Shown here: piece after piece, positions 1-7,825 of the stretch
Numbering within the stretch: the stretch's first letter is position 1
Layout: each line of letters starts with the position of its first letter
Assembly (NCBI RefSeq): GCF_030704305.1
Contig: NZ_CP131935.1
Span: forward strand, 1,612,001 to 1,676,000
Direction: 5' to 3'
Origin: Massilia sp. R2A-15
GTDB taxonomy: Bacteria > Pseudomonadota > Gammaproteobacteria > Burkholderiales > Burkholderiaceae_D
DNA: 64,000 bases
The notes under the pieces: generated by a model
The model's database searches: none
The model's input: only the letters and a program-made list of their open reading frames with translations
Told to the model about the DNA's origin: nothing
Position numbers and translations under genes: made by a program

Positions 1-14
1 TCCAGACAGGCGCA

Positions 15-104
15 CGTCGTCCCCGCGCAGGCAGGGACCCATGCTGAAATTGCCGGAGCGGTGCTGCGCGCTCAGCATGGGTTCCTGCCTTCGCAGGAAC
101 GACG
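15..104. repeat. Long imperfect inverted repeat (family B), copy 1
   Basis: Two arms of about 33 bp surround a short spacer. The left arm (15-47) ends in GGGACCCATGCTGA and the right arm (72-104) starts TCAGCATGGGTTCC. A closely similar element lies at 4562-4640 after relA. It sits just downstream of the dehydrogenase stop on the minus strand, so as RNA it could form a long hairpin acting as a terminator or 3' stabiliser. The role is inference; the symmetry is visible. Confidence 0.8.
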
Positions 105-118
105 GTTTCAAGGTTAAC

Positions 119-913
119 TTATTGCGCGGCCCAGCCGCCATCCATGTTCCACGCCACGCCGCGCACCTGGTCGCCGGCGGGGCTGCAGAAGAACACCGCC
201 AGCGCGCCCAGTTCCTCCGGCGTGACGAACTCGCCCGACGGCTGCTTCTCCGACAGCAGCGCCTTCTTGGCCGCCTCGTTGCTGATGCCTTCCCTGGCAG
301 CGCGGTCGTCCACCTGCTTTTGCACCAGCGGCGTCAACACCCATCCCGGGCAGATCGCATTGCAGGTCACGCCGGTGTGCGCGGTCTCCAGCGCCGTCAC
401 CTTGGTGAAGCCGACCAGCCCGTGCTTGGCCGCGACATACGCCGACTTCTGCGCCGAGCCGACGAGGCCGTGCACCGACGCTAGGTTGATGATCCGGCCC
501 CAGTTCTTCTGCTTCATGCCCGGCAGCGCCAGGCGCGAGGTGTGGAAGGCCGAGGTCAGGTTGATCGCGATGATCGCATCCCATTTCTCGACCGGGAAGT
601 CTTCGATGTTGGCCACGTGCTGAATGCCGGCGTTATTGACCAGCACATCGACGCCGCCGAACTTCTCCGCCGCGAACGCCATCAGCGCCTCGATTTCGAC
701 CGGCTTGGACATGTCGGCGTTGTGGTACGCCGTCTTCACGCCGAATTCGGCGGCCACGCCGGTGTGCAGCGCCTCGATCTGCTGCGCGTCGCCGAAACCG
801 TTGAACACGATGTTGGCGCCTTGTTCCGCCAGCGCGCGCGCAATGCCCAATCCGATGCCCGAAGTGGAGCCAGTCACTAACGCTGTCTTGCCGCTCAACA
901 TGCTACTTTTCAT
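119..913 (-). CDS. bdhA: 3-hydroxybutyrate dehydrogenase (SDR family)
   Basis: A 264-residue short-chain dehydrogenase predicted to oxidise (R)-3-hydroxybutyrate to acetoacetate with NAD+, a cytoplasmic step in poly-3-hydroxybutyrate turnover. The cofactor motif TGSTSGIG is at residues 14-21, NNAG at 93-96, and the catalytic set N118, S146, Y159, K163 is complete. Q98 and H148 fit the substrate-binding positions known in this family, and the length matches (about 260). The start is ATG at 913 with GAGGAA upstream; a longer frame opening with TTG at 997 has no ribosome site. The gene is transcribed away from the hydrolase at 1031, leaving a 117-bp shared promoter region. Another SDR specificity is possible but less likely. 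Confidence 0.9.
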   Translation of the reverse strand: MKSSMLSGKTALVTGSTSGIGLGIARALAEQGANIVFNGFGDAQQIEALHTGVAAEFGVKTAYHNADMSKPVEIEALMAFAAEKFGGVDVLVNNAGIQHVANIEDFPVEKWDAIIAINLTSAFHTSRLALPGMKQKNWGRIINLASVHGLVGSAQKSAYVAAKHGLVGFTKVTALETAHTGVTCNAICPGWVLTPLVQKQVDDRAAREGISNEAAKKALLSEKQPSGEFVTPEELGALAVFFCSPAGDQVRGVAWNMDGGWAAQ

Positions 914-1030
914 GATTTCCTCTATAAAAATGGGCTGGACGAAGGGTGTGTGCAAGATTTTAATCGCAACGACCGGTAAAATGTCGGATGTGGACAAAAT
1001 AGAAGCAGTCCTTCGAGGACGGGAGAGCGC

Positions 1031-1909
1031 ATGACCGCAGCAAGAATCAAATCAGTACAGTGCATCTCGCCGGCCGGCCTGCACCGCATGGCCTATAAGG
1101 AGTGGGGCGACCCGGACAACCAGAAAGTGCTGGTGTGCGTGCATGGCGTCACGCGGGTCGGCGACGATTTCGACTCGCTGGCGCAGGCGCTGTCGGACCA
1201 TTACCGCGTGGTGTGCCCGGACGTGGTGGGGCGCGGCCGCTCGGGGCGCCTGCGTAATCCGCTGCTGTACCAGATCCCCCAGTACATCGCCGACATGGTT
1301 ACCCTGATCGCCCGCGTTACCGCCAATTCTGACGGCGGCACGGTGGACTGGTTCGGCACCTCGATGGGTGGCCTGATCGGCATGGGCCTGGCGTCGCTGC
1401 CGGAGAGCCCCATCGCCAGGCTGGTACTGAACGACATCGGCCCCACGCTCGACCCGGTCGCATTGGCGCGCATCGGCGACTACATCGCCCAGGACCTGCG
1501 CTTCAAGAGTTTCAGCGAAGGCGCCAAATTCGTGCGCGAGGTGTCGGCGTCGTTCGGCGCCCACACAGAAGACCAGTGGCACAAGCTGGCGGCCGACGTG
1601 CTGCGCCAGAACGAGGACGGTGAATGGGTGCGCCACTACGACATGGGGCTGGCCGAACCGCTGCGGGGCTCGACGCCGGAAAAAGCGAAGGCCGACGAAG
1701 CGGCGCTGTGGGCCGCCTACGATGCGATCCGCTGCCCGACCTTGCTGGTGCGCGGCGCCGAGTCCGACCTGCTCTCGCGCGAGACCGCGCAGGCGATGCT
1801 CACACGCGGCCCTAAGCCGCAACTGGTCGAGATCCCCAACACCGGCCACGCGCCGACTTTCATCAACGCCGATCAGATTGCGATTGCACGCAAGTTCCTG
1901 GTCGGTTAA
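1031..1909 (+). CDS. Alpha/beta hydrolase
   Basis: A 292-residue alpha/beta-hydrolase-fold enzyme without signal peptide, so cytoplasmic. The HG oxyanion motif is at 39-40, the nucleophile elbow GTSMGG places serine at 111, and D246 and H273 (in NTGHAP) complete the triad. The start is ATG at 1031 after GGGAGAG. It is 22 bp from the RidA-family gene and reads into relA, so the three genes may be co-transcribed. Divergence from a 3-hydroxybutyrate dehydrogenase suggests an ester or oligomer hydrolase linked to polyhydroxybutyrate, but nothing in the sequence fixes the substrate. Confidence 0.85.
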   Translation: MTAARIKSVQCISPAGLHRMAYKEWGDPDNQKVLVCVHGVTRVGDDFDSLAQALSDHYRVVCPDVVGRGRSGRLRNPLLYQIPQYIADMVTLIARVTANSDGGTVDWFGTSMGGLIGMGLASLPESPIARLVLNDIGPTLDPVALARIGDYIAQDLRFKSFSEGAKFVREVSASFGAHTEDQWHKLAADVLRQNEDGEWVRHYDMGLAEPLRGSTPEKAKADEAALWAAYDAIRCPTLLVRGAESDLLSRETAQAMLTRGPKPQLVEIPNTGHAPTFINADQIAIARKFLVG

Positions 1910-1931
1910 ATCAACAGAGGAATAGAACAAT

Positions 1932-2282
1932 ATGGAAATCACCCGACTGCACGTAGGCAAGCGCCTGTCCGAAGTAGCCATCCACAACTCGACCGTGTAC
2001 CTGGCCGGCCAGATCGCCGAGGACACCGGCCAGGACATCGTCGGCCAGACCCGCGAAGTGCTTGGCCACGTCGACCGCCTGCTGACCGAAGCGGGCAGCG
2101 ACAAGACCTGCATCCTGATGTGCCAGATCTTCATCTCCGACATGGCCAACTTCCCCGGCATGAACGAAGTGTGGGACGAATGGGTCGCCAGCGGCCACAC
2201 GCCGCCGCGCGCCACCGTCGAAGCGAAACTGGCCAATCCCGCCTGCCTGGTCGAGATCTGCGTGACCGCGGCATTGCGCTGA
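1932..2282 (+). CDS. RidA/YjgF family protein
   Basis: A 116-residue protein of the RidA (YjgF/YER057c/UK114) family, small trimeric enzymes many of which hydrolyse reactive imines. It spans the whole family fold, from the opening strand through LAGQIA to the C-terminal PPRATVEAKL segment. In canonical RidA the arginine of a PxRxT/S-type motif binds the substrate carboxylate; R72-T in this segment fits. GAGGAA lies ahead of ATG 1932. It ends 6 bp before relA. It belongs to a divergent RidA subgroup, so imine deaminase activity is likely but not certain. Confidence 0.8.
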   Translation: MEITRLHVGKRLSEVAIHNSTVYLAGQIAEDTGQDIVGQTREVLGHVDRLLTEAGSDKTCILMCQIFISDMANFPGMNEVWDEWVASGHTPPRATVEAKLANPACLVEICVTAALR

Positions 2283-2288
2283 TCCGTC

Positions 2289-4544
2289 ATGGTTGCAATC
2301 GCAGCGCTGGGCAGCGCTACAGCTGAACTCATTCAGGGCCTCGGCCCGGAGGACAGCGCGCGCGTCGAAGCGGCGCTGGCCTATGCCAACGAGGCTTACG
2401 ACGACAGGAAGTGCAGCTCAGGCCAGGGCGCGCTGGAGTTTTCGATCGGCGTGGCCAGCACCCTGGCCTTCCTGCGCAGCGACGCCGAAACGCGCATCGC
2501 CGCGCTGCTGTTCGAGCTGACCGTGATCGATCCTGCCGCAGCGGCCGGACTGGAACTGCGCTTCGGCAAAGAGGTGACCGACCTGGTGTCCGGCCTGCGC
2601 CAGCTGATCCGGCTGCGCGACCTGACGGTCGGCCAGCAGGCCGGCCAGCAGCCGGCGGGACGCGGCAGGGGCGCCGCCCAGCAGGCCGTGGCCCAGATCG
2701 AAACGCTGCGCAAGATGCTGCTGGCGATGGCCACCGACATGCGCGTGGTGCTGATGCGCCTTGCGTCCTGCGTGACCACGCTGCGCTACTTCGCCGAGAT
2801 CAAGCTGTTCAACGAGATGACCCATGCGTACGGGCGCGAGACGATGGACCTGTACGCGCCGCTCGCCAACCGGCTCGGCATCTGGCAGCTCAAATGGGAG
2901 CTGGAAGACCTGTCGTTCCGCTTCCTCGAGCCGGACACCTACAAGCAGATCGCCAAAATGCTCGAAGAGAAGCGCATGATGCGCGAGGGCTTCGTGCAGT
3001 CGGCGATCAAGCGCCTCGAGGACGAACTGGCGGCGGCCGGCATCAAGGCCGACGTATTTGGCCGGCCGAAGCACATCTACAGCATCTGGAACAAGATGCG
3101 TGGCAAGGAGCTCGATTTCTCCTCCCTGTACGACGTGCGCGCTTTCCGCGTGATCGTCGAGGACGAGAAGACCTGCTACGCGGTGCTCGGCCTGGTGCAC
3201 AACATCTGGACCCCGATCCCGAGCGAATTCGACGACTACATCTCGCGGCCCAAGCCGAACGGCTACCGCTCGCTGCACACGGTCGTCACCGCCGACGACG
3301 GACGTCCGTTGGAAGTGCAGATCCGCACCCAGGAGATGCACAACTTCGCCGAGTACGGCATCGCCGCGCACTGGCGCTACAAGGAGGAGGGCGGCTCCAA
3401 CTTCAAGGGCCAGAAGTACGACGAGAAAATCGCCTGGCTGCGCCAGCTGCTGGCCTGGAAGACCGACGTCGCCGACGCCGTCGTCGGACAGGAAGACGCG
3501 CAGAAAAAGGAGCTGGTGGAAAAGCTCAAGGCGACCAACCTGGACGACCGCATCTTCGTGCTGACGCCGCAGGCGCGCGTGCTCGAACTGCCGGCCGGCG
3601 CCACGCCGATCGACTTCGCCTACCACCTGCACAGCGAGGTGGGCCACCGCTGCCGCGGAGCGCGCGTCGACGGCGTCATGGTGCCGCTCAATACGCCGCT
3701 GCGCAACGGCCAGACCTGCGAAATCATCACCGCCAAGGGCGCGCCAGGCACCGCCGGACCGTCGCGCGACTGGCTTAGCCCCGGCTACACGGTCAGCACC
3801 CGCACCCGGGCGAAAGTGCGCGCCTGGTTCCACGCGATCGACCTGGCCGAGACGCTGGCGCACGGCCGCGCCCTGGTCGAAAAGTCGCTCCAGCGCGAAG
3901 GCAAGACCGCGGTCAACCTCGAAGCGCTGGCGCAGAAGCTGGGCTTCTCGAAGGTGGACGACCTGTTCGTCTCGGTCGGCAAGGAAGAATTCAGCCTGCG
4001 CCACGTGGAGCAGGCGCTGCACGACACCGGCGAGCCGGTCGAGCCGGAAGACGCGGTGGTGGTGCGCACCAGCCGCGCCTCGAGCGTGGAGCAGGGCGCC
4101 AAGTCGGGCGTGCTGGTGGTAGGCACGGACGGGCTGATGACGCAGCTGGCCAAGTGCTGCAAGCCGGCGCCGCCGGACAGCATCGTCGGCTTCGTCACGC
4201 GCGGCAAGGGCGTCTCGATCCACCGCGCCAACTGCAAGAACTTTGCCGAGATGCGCGCCAAGGCGCCGGAGCGCGTGATCCACACCGACTGGGGCCGCGC
4301 CGGACAGGACACCGTGTATCCGGTCGACCTGTTCATCCTCGCCGCAGACCGCCAGGGCCTGCTGCGCGATATCTCGGAGGTCTTCTCGCGTGAAAAGATC
4401 AACGTGACCGGCGTGAACACGCAAAGCGCCAAGGGGCAGGCGCGCATGACCTTCACCGCCGAAATCGGTTCGACCTCGCAGCTGCAGAAGGCGCTGGCGG
4501 CGATCGGCGAGGTGCCCGGCGTGCAGGAAGCGCGGCGGCATTGA
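2289..4544 (+). CDS. relA: RelA-type (p)ppGpp synthetase
   Basis: A 751-residue long RSH protein that makes (p)ppGpp from ATP and GDP/GTP at starved ribosomes. Visible order: degenerate HD hydrolase region (about 25-190), synthetase domain (about 230-360) with PKPNGYRSLHT, TGS domain (about 400-465), linker with CC-containing zinc-finger region near 620-650, and C-terminal ACT domain (about 670-745). The HD region lacks the metal-binding HD dipeptide (LLFEL replaces LLHDV). The synthetase loop reads EFDD at 313-316, the EXDD signature of monofunctional RelA, not the RXKD of bifunctional Rel/SpoT. It is therefore predicted to be synthesis-only; a separate SpoT should exist elsewhere. There is no strong ribosome site before ATG 2289, so translation may be coupled to the gene upstream. 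Confidence 0.95.
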   Translation: MVAIAALGSATAELIQGLGPEDSARVEAALAYANEAYDDRKCSSGQGALEFSIGVASTLAFLRSDAETRIAALLFELTVIDPAAAAGLELRFGKEVTDLVSGLRQLIRLRDLTVGQQAGQQPAGRGRGAAQQAVAQIETLRKMLLAMATDMRVVLMRLASCVTTLRYFAEIKLFNEMTHAYGRETMDLYAPLANRLGIWQLKWELEDLSFRFLEPDTYKQIAKMLEEKRMMREGFVQSAIKRLEDELAAAGIKADVFGRPKHIYSIWNKMRGKELDFSSLYDVRAFRVIVEDEKTCYAVLGLVHNIWTPIPSEFDDYISRPKPNGYRSLHTVVTADDGRPLEVQIRTQEMHNFAEYGIAAHWRYKEEGGSNFKGQKYDEKIAWLRQLLAWKTDVADAVVGQEDAQKKELVEKLKATNLDDRIFVLTPQARVLELPAGATPIDFAYHLHSEVGHRCRGARVDGVMVPLNTPLRNGQTCEIITAKGAPGTAGPSRDWLSPGYTVSTRTRAKVRAWFHAIDLAETLAHGRALVEKSLQREGKTAVNLEALAQKLGFSKVDDLFVSVGKEEFSLRHVEQALHDTGEPVEPEDAVVVRTSRASSVEQGAKSGVLVVGTDGLMTQLAKCCKPAPPDSIVGFVTRGKGVSIHRANCKNFAEMRAKAPERVIHTDWGRAGQDTVYPVDLFILAADRQGLLRDISEVFSREKINVTGVNTQSAKGQARMTFTAEIGSTSQLQKALAAIGEVPGVQEARRH

Positions 4545-4561
4545 GTAACAGCCTCAACACT

Positions 4562-4640
4562 GTCGTTCCAGCGCAGGCTGGAACCCATGCTGACGTAGAG
4601 TTCATGCTCAGTATGGGTTCCAGCCTCCGCTGGAACGACG
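4562..4640. repeat. Long imperfect inverted repeat (family B), copy 2
   Basis: Arms read TCGTTCCAGCG...GGAACCCATGCTGA and TCA(G)TATGGGTTCC...CTGGAACGACG, closely matching the element at 15-104. It begins 18 bp after the relA stop and ends 28 bp before the next gene. It could terminate relA transcription; it is not followed by a T run. Confidence 0.8.
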
Positions 4641-4668
4641 AAGATGAAGTCAGCGGTATCATAGGCGA

Positions 4669-5460
4669 ATGCGCCTGATCCGCCTCCTCTACGTCAAGCC
4701 GACCCACTGGTTCGGTTTTGCCGCGCATTGGGCTGCAAGCTGGTGGCGCATGTTCCTGCTCGGCGCCATCGCGCTGGTGCTGGCGTTCACCCCATCGACC
4801 TACACGCGCGAACACCGCATCGCCACCGCCCGCCAGATCTACTTCGGCGCCTGGCAGGTGCTGCCGTGGTTCACCGCGCTGTCGGCGCTGGTCAGCCTGG
4901 TGATCATCCGCATCGTCCTGGTCACAGCCGTCAGCTACGGTCTGTCGCGGTTTGCGCTGGAGATGGTGGTGCGGGTGCTGGTGCTGGAACTGATTCCTTT
5001 ATCGGCAGCGCTGTTCGTTGCGTTGCGCGCCGGCCTTGCGTTCAACGCCACGGCGCTGGAGCCGCTCGCCGCTGACCAGTCGCCCGACGCCACCTGGCGG
5101 CTTCGGCGCGACCTGGTTGCCGAAGTATCGGGCAACGCCTGCGCCGTGCTGACGCTGGCGCTGGTCAGCAGCGCGCTGGTGCTGGTGCTGGCCTACCTGA
5201 ACGTCTATGGGCTGTCGCCGTGGGGCGTGGACGACTACACGCGCACGGTCGGCCGGGTGTTCGAGCCGACCGTGTCGATGGGCTTCGCGCTCAAGACCAT
5301 CCTGTTCGGCCTTGCGGTGGCCGTGATTCCCGCCGCGGCGATCCTGGAGATCCGCCGCAGCGGCGGCGCCGACAGGTCCACCATGCAGCCTGGCGCGGTG
5401 CGCCTGCTGTTCGTTCTGTTTGTGATCGAGGCGGCCTCGCTGGCCGTCAAATACTTTTAA
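4669..5460 (+). CDS. MlaE-family ABC permease
   Basis: A 263-residue inner-membrane protein with about five or six hydrophobic segments, recognised as an MlaE/YrbE-type permease by overall pattern and by the MCE (MlaD-like) gene directly behind it. This family moves lipids between inner and outer membranes with an MCE ring and an MlaF-type ATPase. The MCE gene starts 11 bp after its stop. No ATPase gene is present nearby, so the partner must be encoded elsewhere. Start ATG 4669. Confidence 0.75.
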   Translation: MRLIRLLYVKPTHWFGFAAHWAASWWRMFLLGAIALVLAFTPSTYTREHRIATARQIYFGAWQVLPWFTALSALVSLVIIRIVLVTAVSYGLSRFALEMVVRVLVLELIPLSAALFVALRAGLAFNATALEPLAADQSPDATWRLRRDLVAEVSGNACAVLTLALVSSALVLVLAYLNVYGLSPWGVDDYTRTVGRVFEPTVSMGFALKTILFGLAVAVIPAAAILEIRRSGGADRSTMQPGAVRLLFVLFVIEAASLAVKYF

Positions 5461-5471
5461 AAGGAGCGGGC

Positions 5472-6401
5472 ATGACCGAACCGAATGCCGAGTCGCCGCC
5501 GCACGTCGAAGCGAAAGCGGTGATCCTGCTGATCCTGTTGATGTCGCTGATCGCGGCTTTCCTGCTGTACGTGATGTACGCCCGCGGCGTGTTCGAGCCG
5601 ACCCAGCGCCTGGTGCTCGTGTCGGACGATTCAGAAGGCGTCATCCCCGGGATGGACATCACTTTCGCCGGCTTCCCGGTCGGGCGCGTGCGCCAGGTCG
5701 AACTGGCGCCGGACGGCAAGGCCCGCATCCTGGTCGATGTGCCGAAGAAGGACTCGAAGTGGCTGCGCGTGTCGAGCGTGTTCACGCTCGAGCGCGGGCT
5801 GGTCGGCGAGACGCGGCTCAAGGCGTTCAGCGGCATCCTCACCGATCCCCCGCTGGAGGAAGGCGCGACGCGCACCGTCCTGCGCGGCGACACCGCCGCC
5901 GAAATTCCGCGGCTGGTGGCAAGCGCCCGTGCGCTGCTGGAGAACCTCGATGCGATGACGCGCAGCGATTCGAGCCTGAACGCGAGCCTGGCCAACGTGC
6001 AGGTGGCGACCGGACGCCTGGCAGGCAAATACGGCCTTCTGGGCGGCGCGCTTGGCAGCGACGAGGAGGCGAAGAAGCTGATGCTCACGCTCGATCGGGT
6101 CAATGCCCTGCTGGCCAACGCCGACCGGCGCGTGTTCGGCAAGAACGGCGTGATGGACGACACCGAGGCCGCCGTCGAACAGCTGCATGTGCTGTTGAAG
6201 GACGCCAGCGTCACGCTCAAAAAGGTCGATGCGGTGCTGGTCGAGGCGCAGGCAGTCGGCAAGAATGCGCGCTTGGCGACCGAGGACTTGGGCGCCTTGC
6301 GCGCGGAAGTCGATGCGAGCCTGCACAAGGTGACGCGCCTGGTCGATGAAATCAACCGCAAATGGCCATTCGCCAAGAAGACGGAGCTGAAACTGCCATG
6401 A
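5472..6401 (+). CDS. MCE-domain (MlaD-like) lipid transport protein
   Basis: A 309-residue protein with one N-terminal membrane anchor (about 17-40) followed by an MCE domain (about 48-130; strands around VIPGMDITFAGFPVGRV) and a long helical tail to residue 309, typical of MlaD/PqiB-like substrate-binding proteins in the periplasm. The start is ATG 5472, preceded by AAGGAGCGGGC; longer reading in this frame would overlap the permease. It overlaps the next lipoprotein gene by ATGA, so the trio is an operon. Its cargo is probably phospholipid, by family. Confidence 0.85.
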   Translation: MTEPNAESPPHVEAKAVILLILLMSLIAAFLLYVMYARGVFEPTQRLVLVSDDSEGVIPGMDITFAGFPVGRVRQVELAPDGKARILVDVPKKDSKWLRVSSVFTLERGLVGETRLKAFSGILTDPPLEEGATRTVLRGDTAAEIPRLVASARALLENLDAMTRSDSSLNASLANVQVATGRLAGKYGLLGGALGSDEEAKKLMLTLDRVNALLANADRRVFGKNGVMDDTEAAVEQLHVLLKDASVTLKKVDAVLVEAQAVGKNARLATEDLGALRAEVDASLHKVTRLVDEINRKWPFAKKTELKLP

Positions 6402-7030
6402 AGACGATCCTGATATGCGCCGCGCTGGTGCTGGCCGGATGCGCGAGCAAACCGGCCGAACCATCGTGGCGCACCAATGCGGCCGACTCGCTGAAAAACT
6501 TCACCGACGAATACCTGAAGGGCAATAGCGCGATCGCCGCCAACGACTTCGCGCGCGCCCGCAGCGAGATGGCCAGCACAGGCCGGTTTGATCTGGTGGC
6601 GCACGCGGAGCTGGTGCGCTGCGCCGTCTACACCGCCAGCGTCGTGGTGGGCGAATGCGAAGGCTTCGCGCCGCTGGCGGCCGATGCCACGCCGGTCGAA
6701 CGCGCTTATGCGGCCTACCTGGCGGGCCGCTGGCAGGGACTCGATGCGGCGCTGCTGCCGGAGCAGCACCAGGCGATAGCGCGCGGCGCCGGATCCCTGG
6801 CCGCGGTGGCCGATCCGTTGTCGCGGCTGGTCGCGGCGGGCGCGATGCTGCAGGCCGGCCGGATTGCGCCGGCCGACATCGCCACCGCGACGGAGACTGC
6901 CTCGGCGCAGGGCTGGCGCCGGCCTCTGCTCACCTGGCTGGGCATCGCCGCGCAGCGTGCCCGGGCCGCCGGCGATACTGCGGAACTGGCGCGCATCGAG
7001 CGCCGCATCGCACTCGCGACGCCGCACTGA
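6398..7030 (+). CDS. Lipoprotein of the Mla-type operon
   Basis: A 210-residue lipoprotein: MKTILICAALVLAGC is a short signal peptide with lipobox LAGC, giving a lipid-anchored cysteine at residue 15. The rest is mostly alpha-helical and alanine-rich, with no family I recognise. ATG 6398 overlaps the MCE gene stop by four bases, which couples translation and suggests the lipoprotein serves the same transporter as an outer-membrane or periplasmic partner, as PqiC and MlaA-type lipoproteins do in other systems. Sequence similarity to those is not evident. Confidence 0.75.
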   Translation: MKTILICAALVLAGCASKPAEPSWRTNAADSLKNFTDEYLKGNSAIAANDFARARSEMASTGRFDLVAHAELVRCAVYTASVVVGECEGFAPLAADATPVERAYAAYLAGRWQGLDAALLPEQHQAIARGAGSLAAVADPLSRLVAAGAMLQAGRIAPADIATATETASAQGWRRPLLTWLGIAAQRARAAGDTAELARIERRIALATPH

Positions 7031-7074
7031 CCGGTGCGCCCGCCTCTCAAGCGCATCGATTGGTGCATTTCTAA

Positions 7075-7257
7075 ATGACGAACATCACCATGACGCTCAA
7101 CTTTACCGACACCGAAGTCGCCTACCTGCTGATCTCTCTGAAACGCTACGAGGCCCAGCTTCTTTCGAGCGAAGACGAAGACATGGAAGACGGCGTGACT
7201 GATCTTCTTTTCGTTCAAGCACTGCAAAAGAAACTCCAAGGCGCCGGCGAACCATAG
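7075..7257 (+). CDS. Small hypothetical protein
   Basis: A 60-residue acidic, soluble protein of unknown function; the EDEDMEDG stretch is the most acidic part. Amino-acid composition looks natural, and the frame fits the codon pattern of its neighbours better than the opposite-strand readings. No clear ribosome site precedes ATG 7075; an inner ATG at 7090 is an alternative start. It lies between the Mla-type operon and a GYD gene. Confidence 0.5.
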   Translation: MTNITMTLNFTDTEVAYLLISLKRYEAQLLSSEDEDMEDGVTDLLFVQALQKKLQGAGEP

Positions 7258-7355
7258 CCTTTCCGCCACCGCCCGCACGCCGCGCGTGCACGCGCCAGCG
7301 CGAGGAAAGCGTGTCAGAATGAGCCATCTTCTCTTGAATGCGGAAGGGGATTGCC

Positions 7356-7748
7356 ATGGCCAAATATCTGATCGAAGCGAGCTACCGCGCTGAAGGCATC
7401 GCCGGTCTGCTCAAGGAGGGCGGGACGGGACGCCGCACCGCGGTCGACGAACTGTTCAGCTCGTTGGGCGGGAAGGTCGAGTCCATGCATTACGCTTTCG
7501 GCGACGAGGACGTCTTCATCATTGGCGAGCTGCCCGACAATAGCGCCGCCGCCGCGCTGTCGATGAAGGTCAACGCTGCCGGCGCCGCGGCCTGCAAGGT
7601 CGTCGTGCTGATGACGACCCAGGAAATCGATAGCGCAATCAAGAAGTCGAGCCGGTATCGGCCGCCGGGCCATGACCTCCCCCCGGAGGAAGTCAACTGG
7701 GAGGGCGAGGGCGGACACCTCAGACAGGAGTCCCCGCCGCCGGTCTGA
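7356..7748 (+). CDS. GYD domain-containing protein
   Basis: A 130-residue cytoplasmic protein. Residues 1-92 fit the GYD domain, a small ferredoxin-like fold of unknown function: opening strand MAKYLIEASY, then GGKVESMHYAFGDEDVFIIGELP, which matches the family core where Gly-(Tyr/Asp)-Asp-x-hydrophobic lies before a strand. The tail from about 100 is proline-rich and probably disordered. ATG 7356 follows GGAAGGGGA, which decides it over an ATG 18 bp upstream. The stop is followed by a strong bidirectional terminator at 7791. Confidence 0.75.
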   Translation: MAKYLIEASYRAEGIAGLLKEGGTGRRTAVDELFSSLGGKVESMHYAFGDEDVFIIGELPDNSAAAALSMKVNAAGAAACKVVVLMTTQEIDSAIKKSSRYRPPGHDLPPEEVNWEGEGGHLRQESPPPV

Positions 7749-7790
7749 CGGGCTCGGGCACCTCGTCCGCCGCATGAATCGCCACATCGA

Positions 7791-7816
7791 AAAAAAGGCG
7801 CCGCAGCGCCTTTTTT
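7791..7816. terminator. Bidirectional intrinsic terminator
   Basis: AAAAAAGGCGC, a CGCA loop and GCGCCTTTTTT form an 11-bp perfect stem with A and T runs on either side. It lies between two convergent genes (stops at 7748 and 7826) and would end transcription from both. Confidence 0.9.
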
Positions 7817-7825
7817 GATCCCGCT

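Noticed and set aside
2418..4541. A 707-residue open frame antisense to relA
   Set aside because: It mirrors relA codon by codon, has His/Arg-rich composition typical of antisense frames in GC-rich DNA, and no ribosome site.
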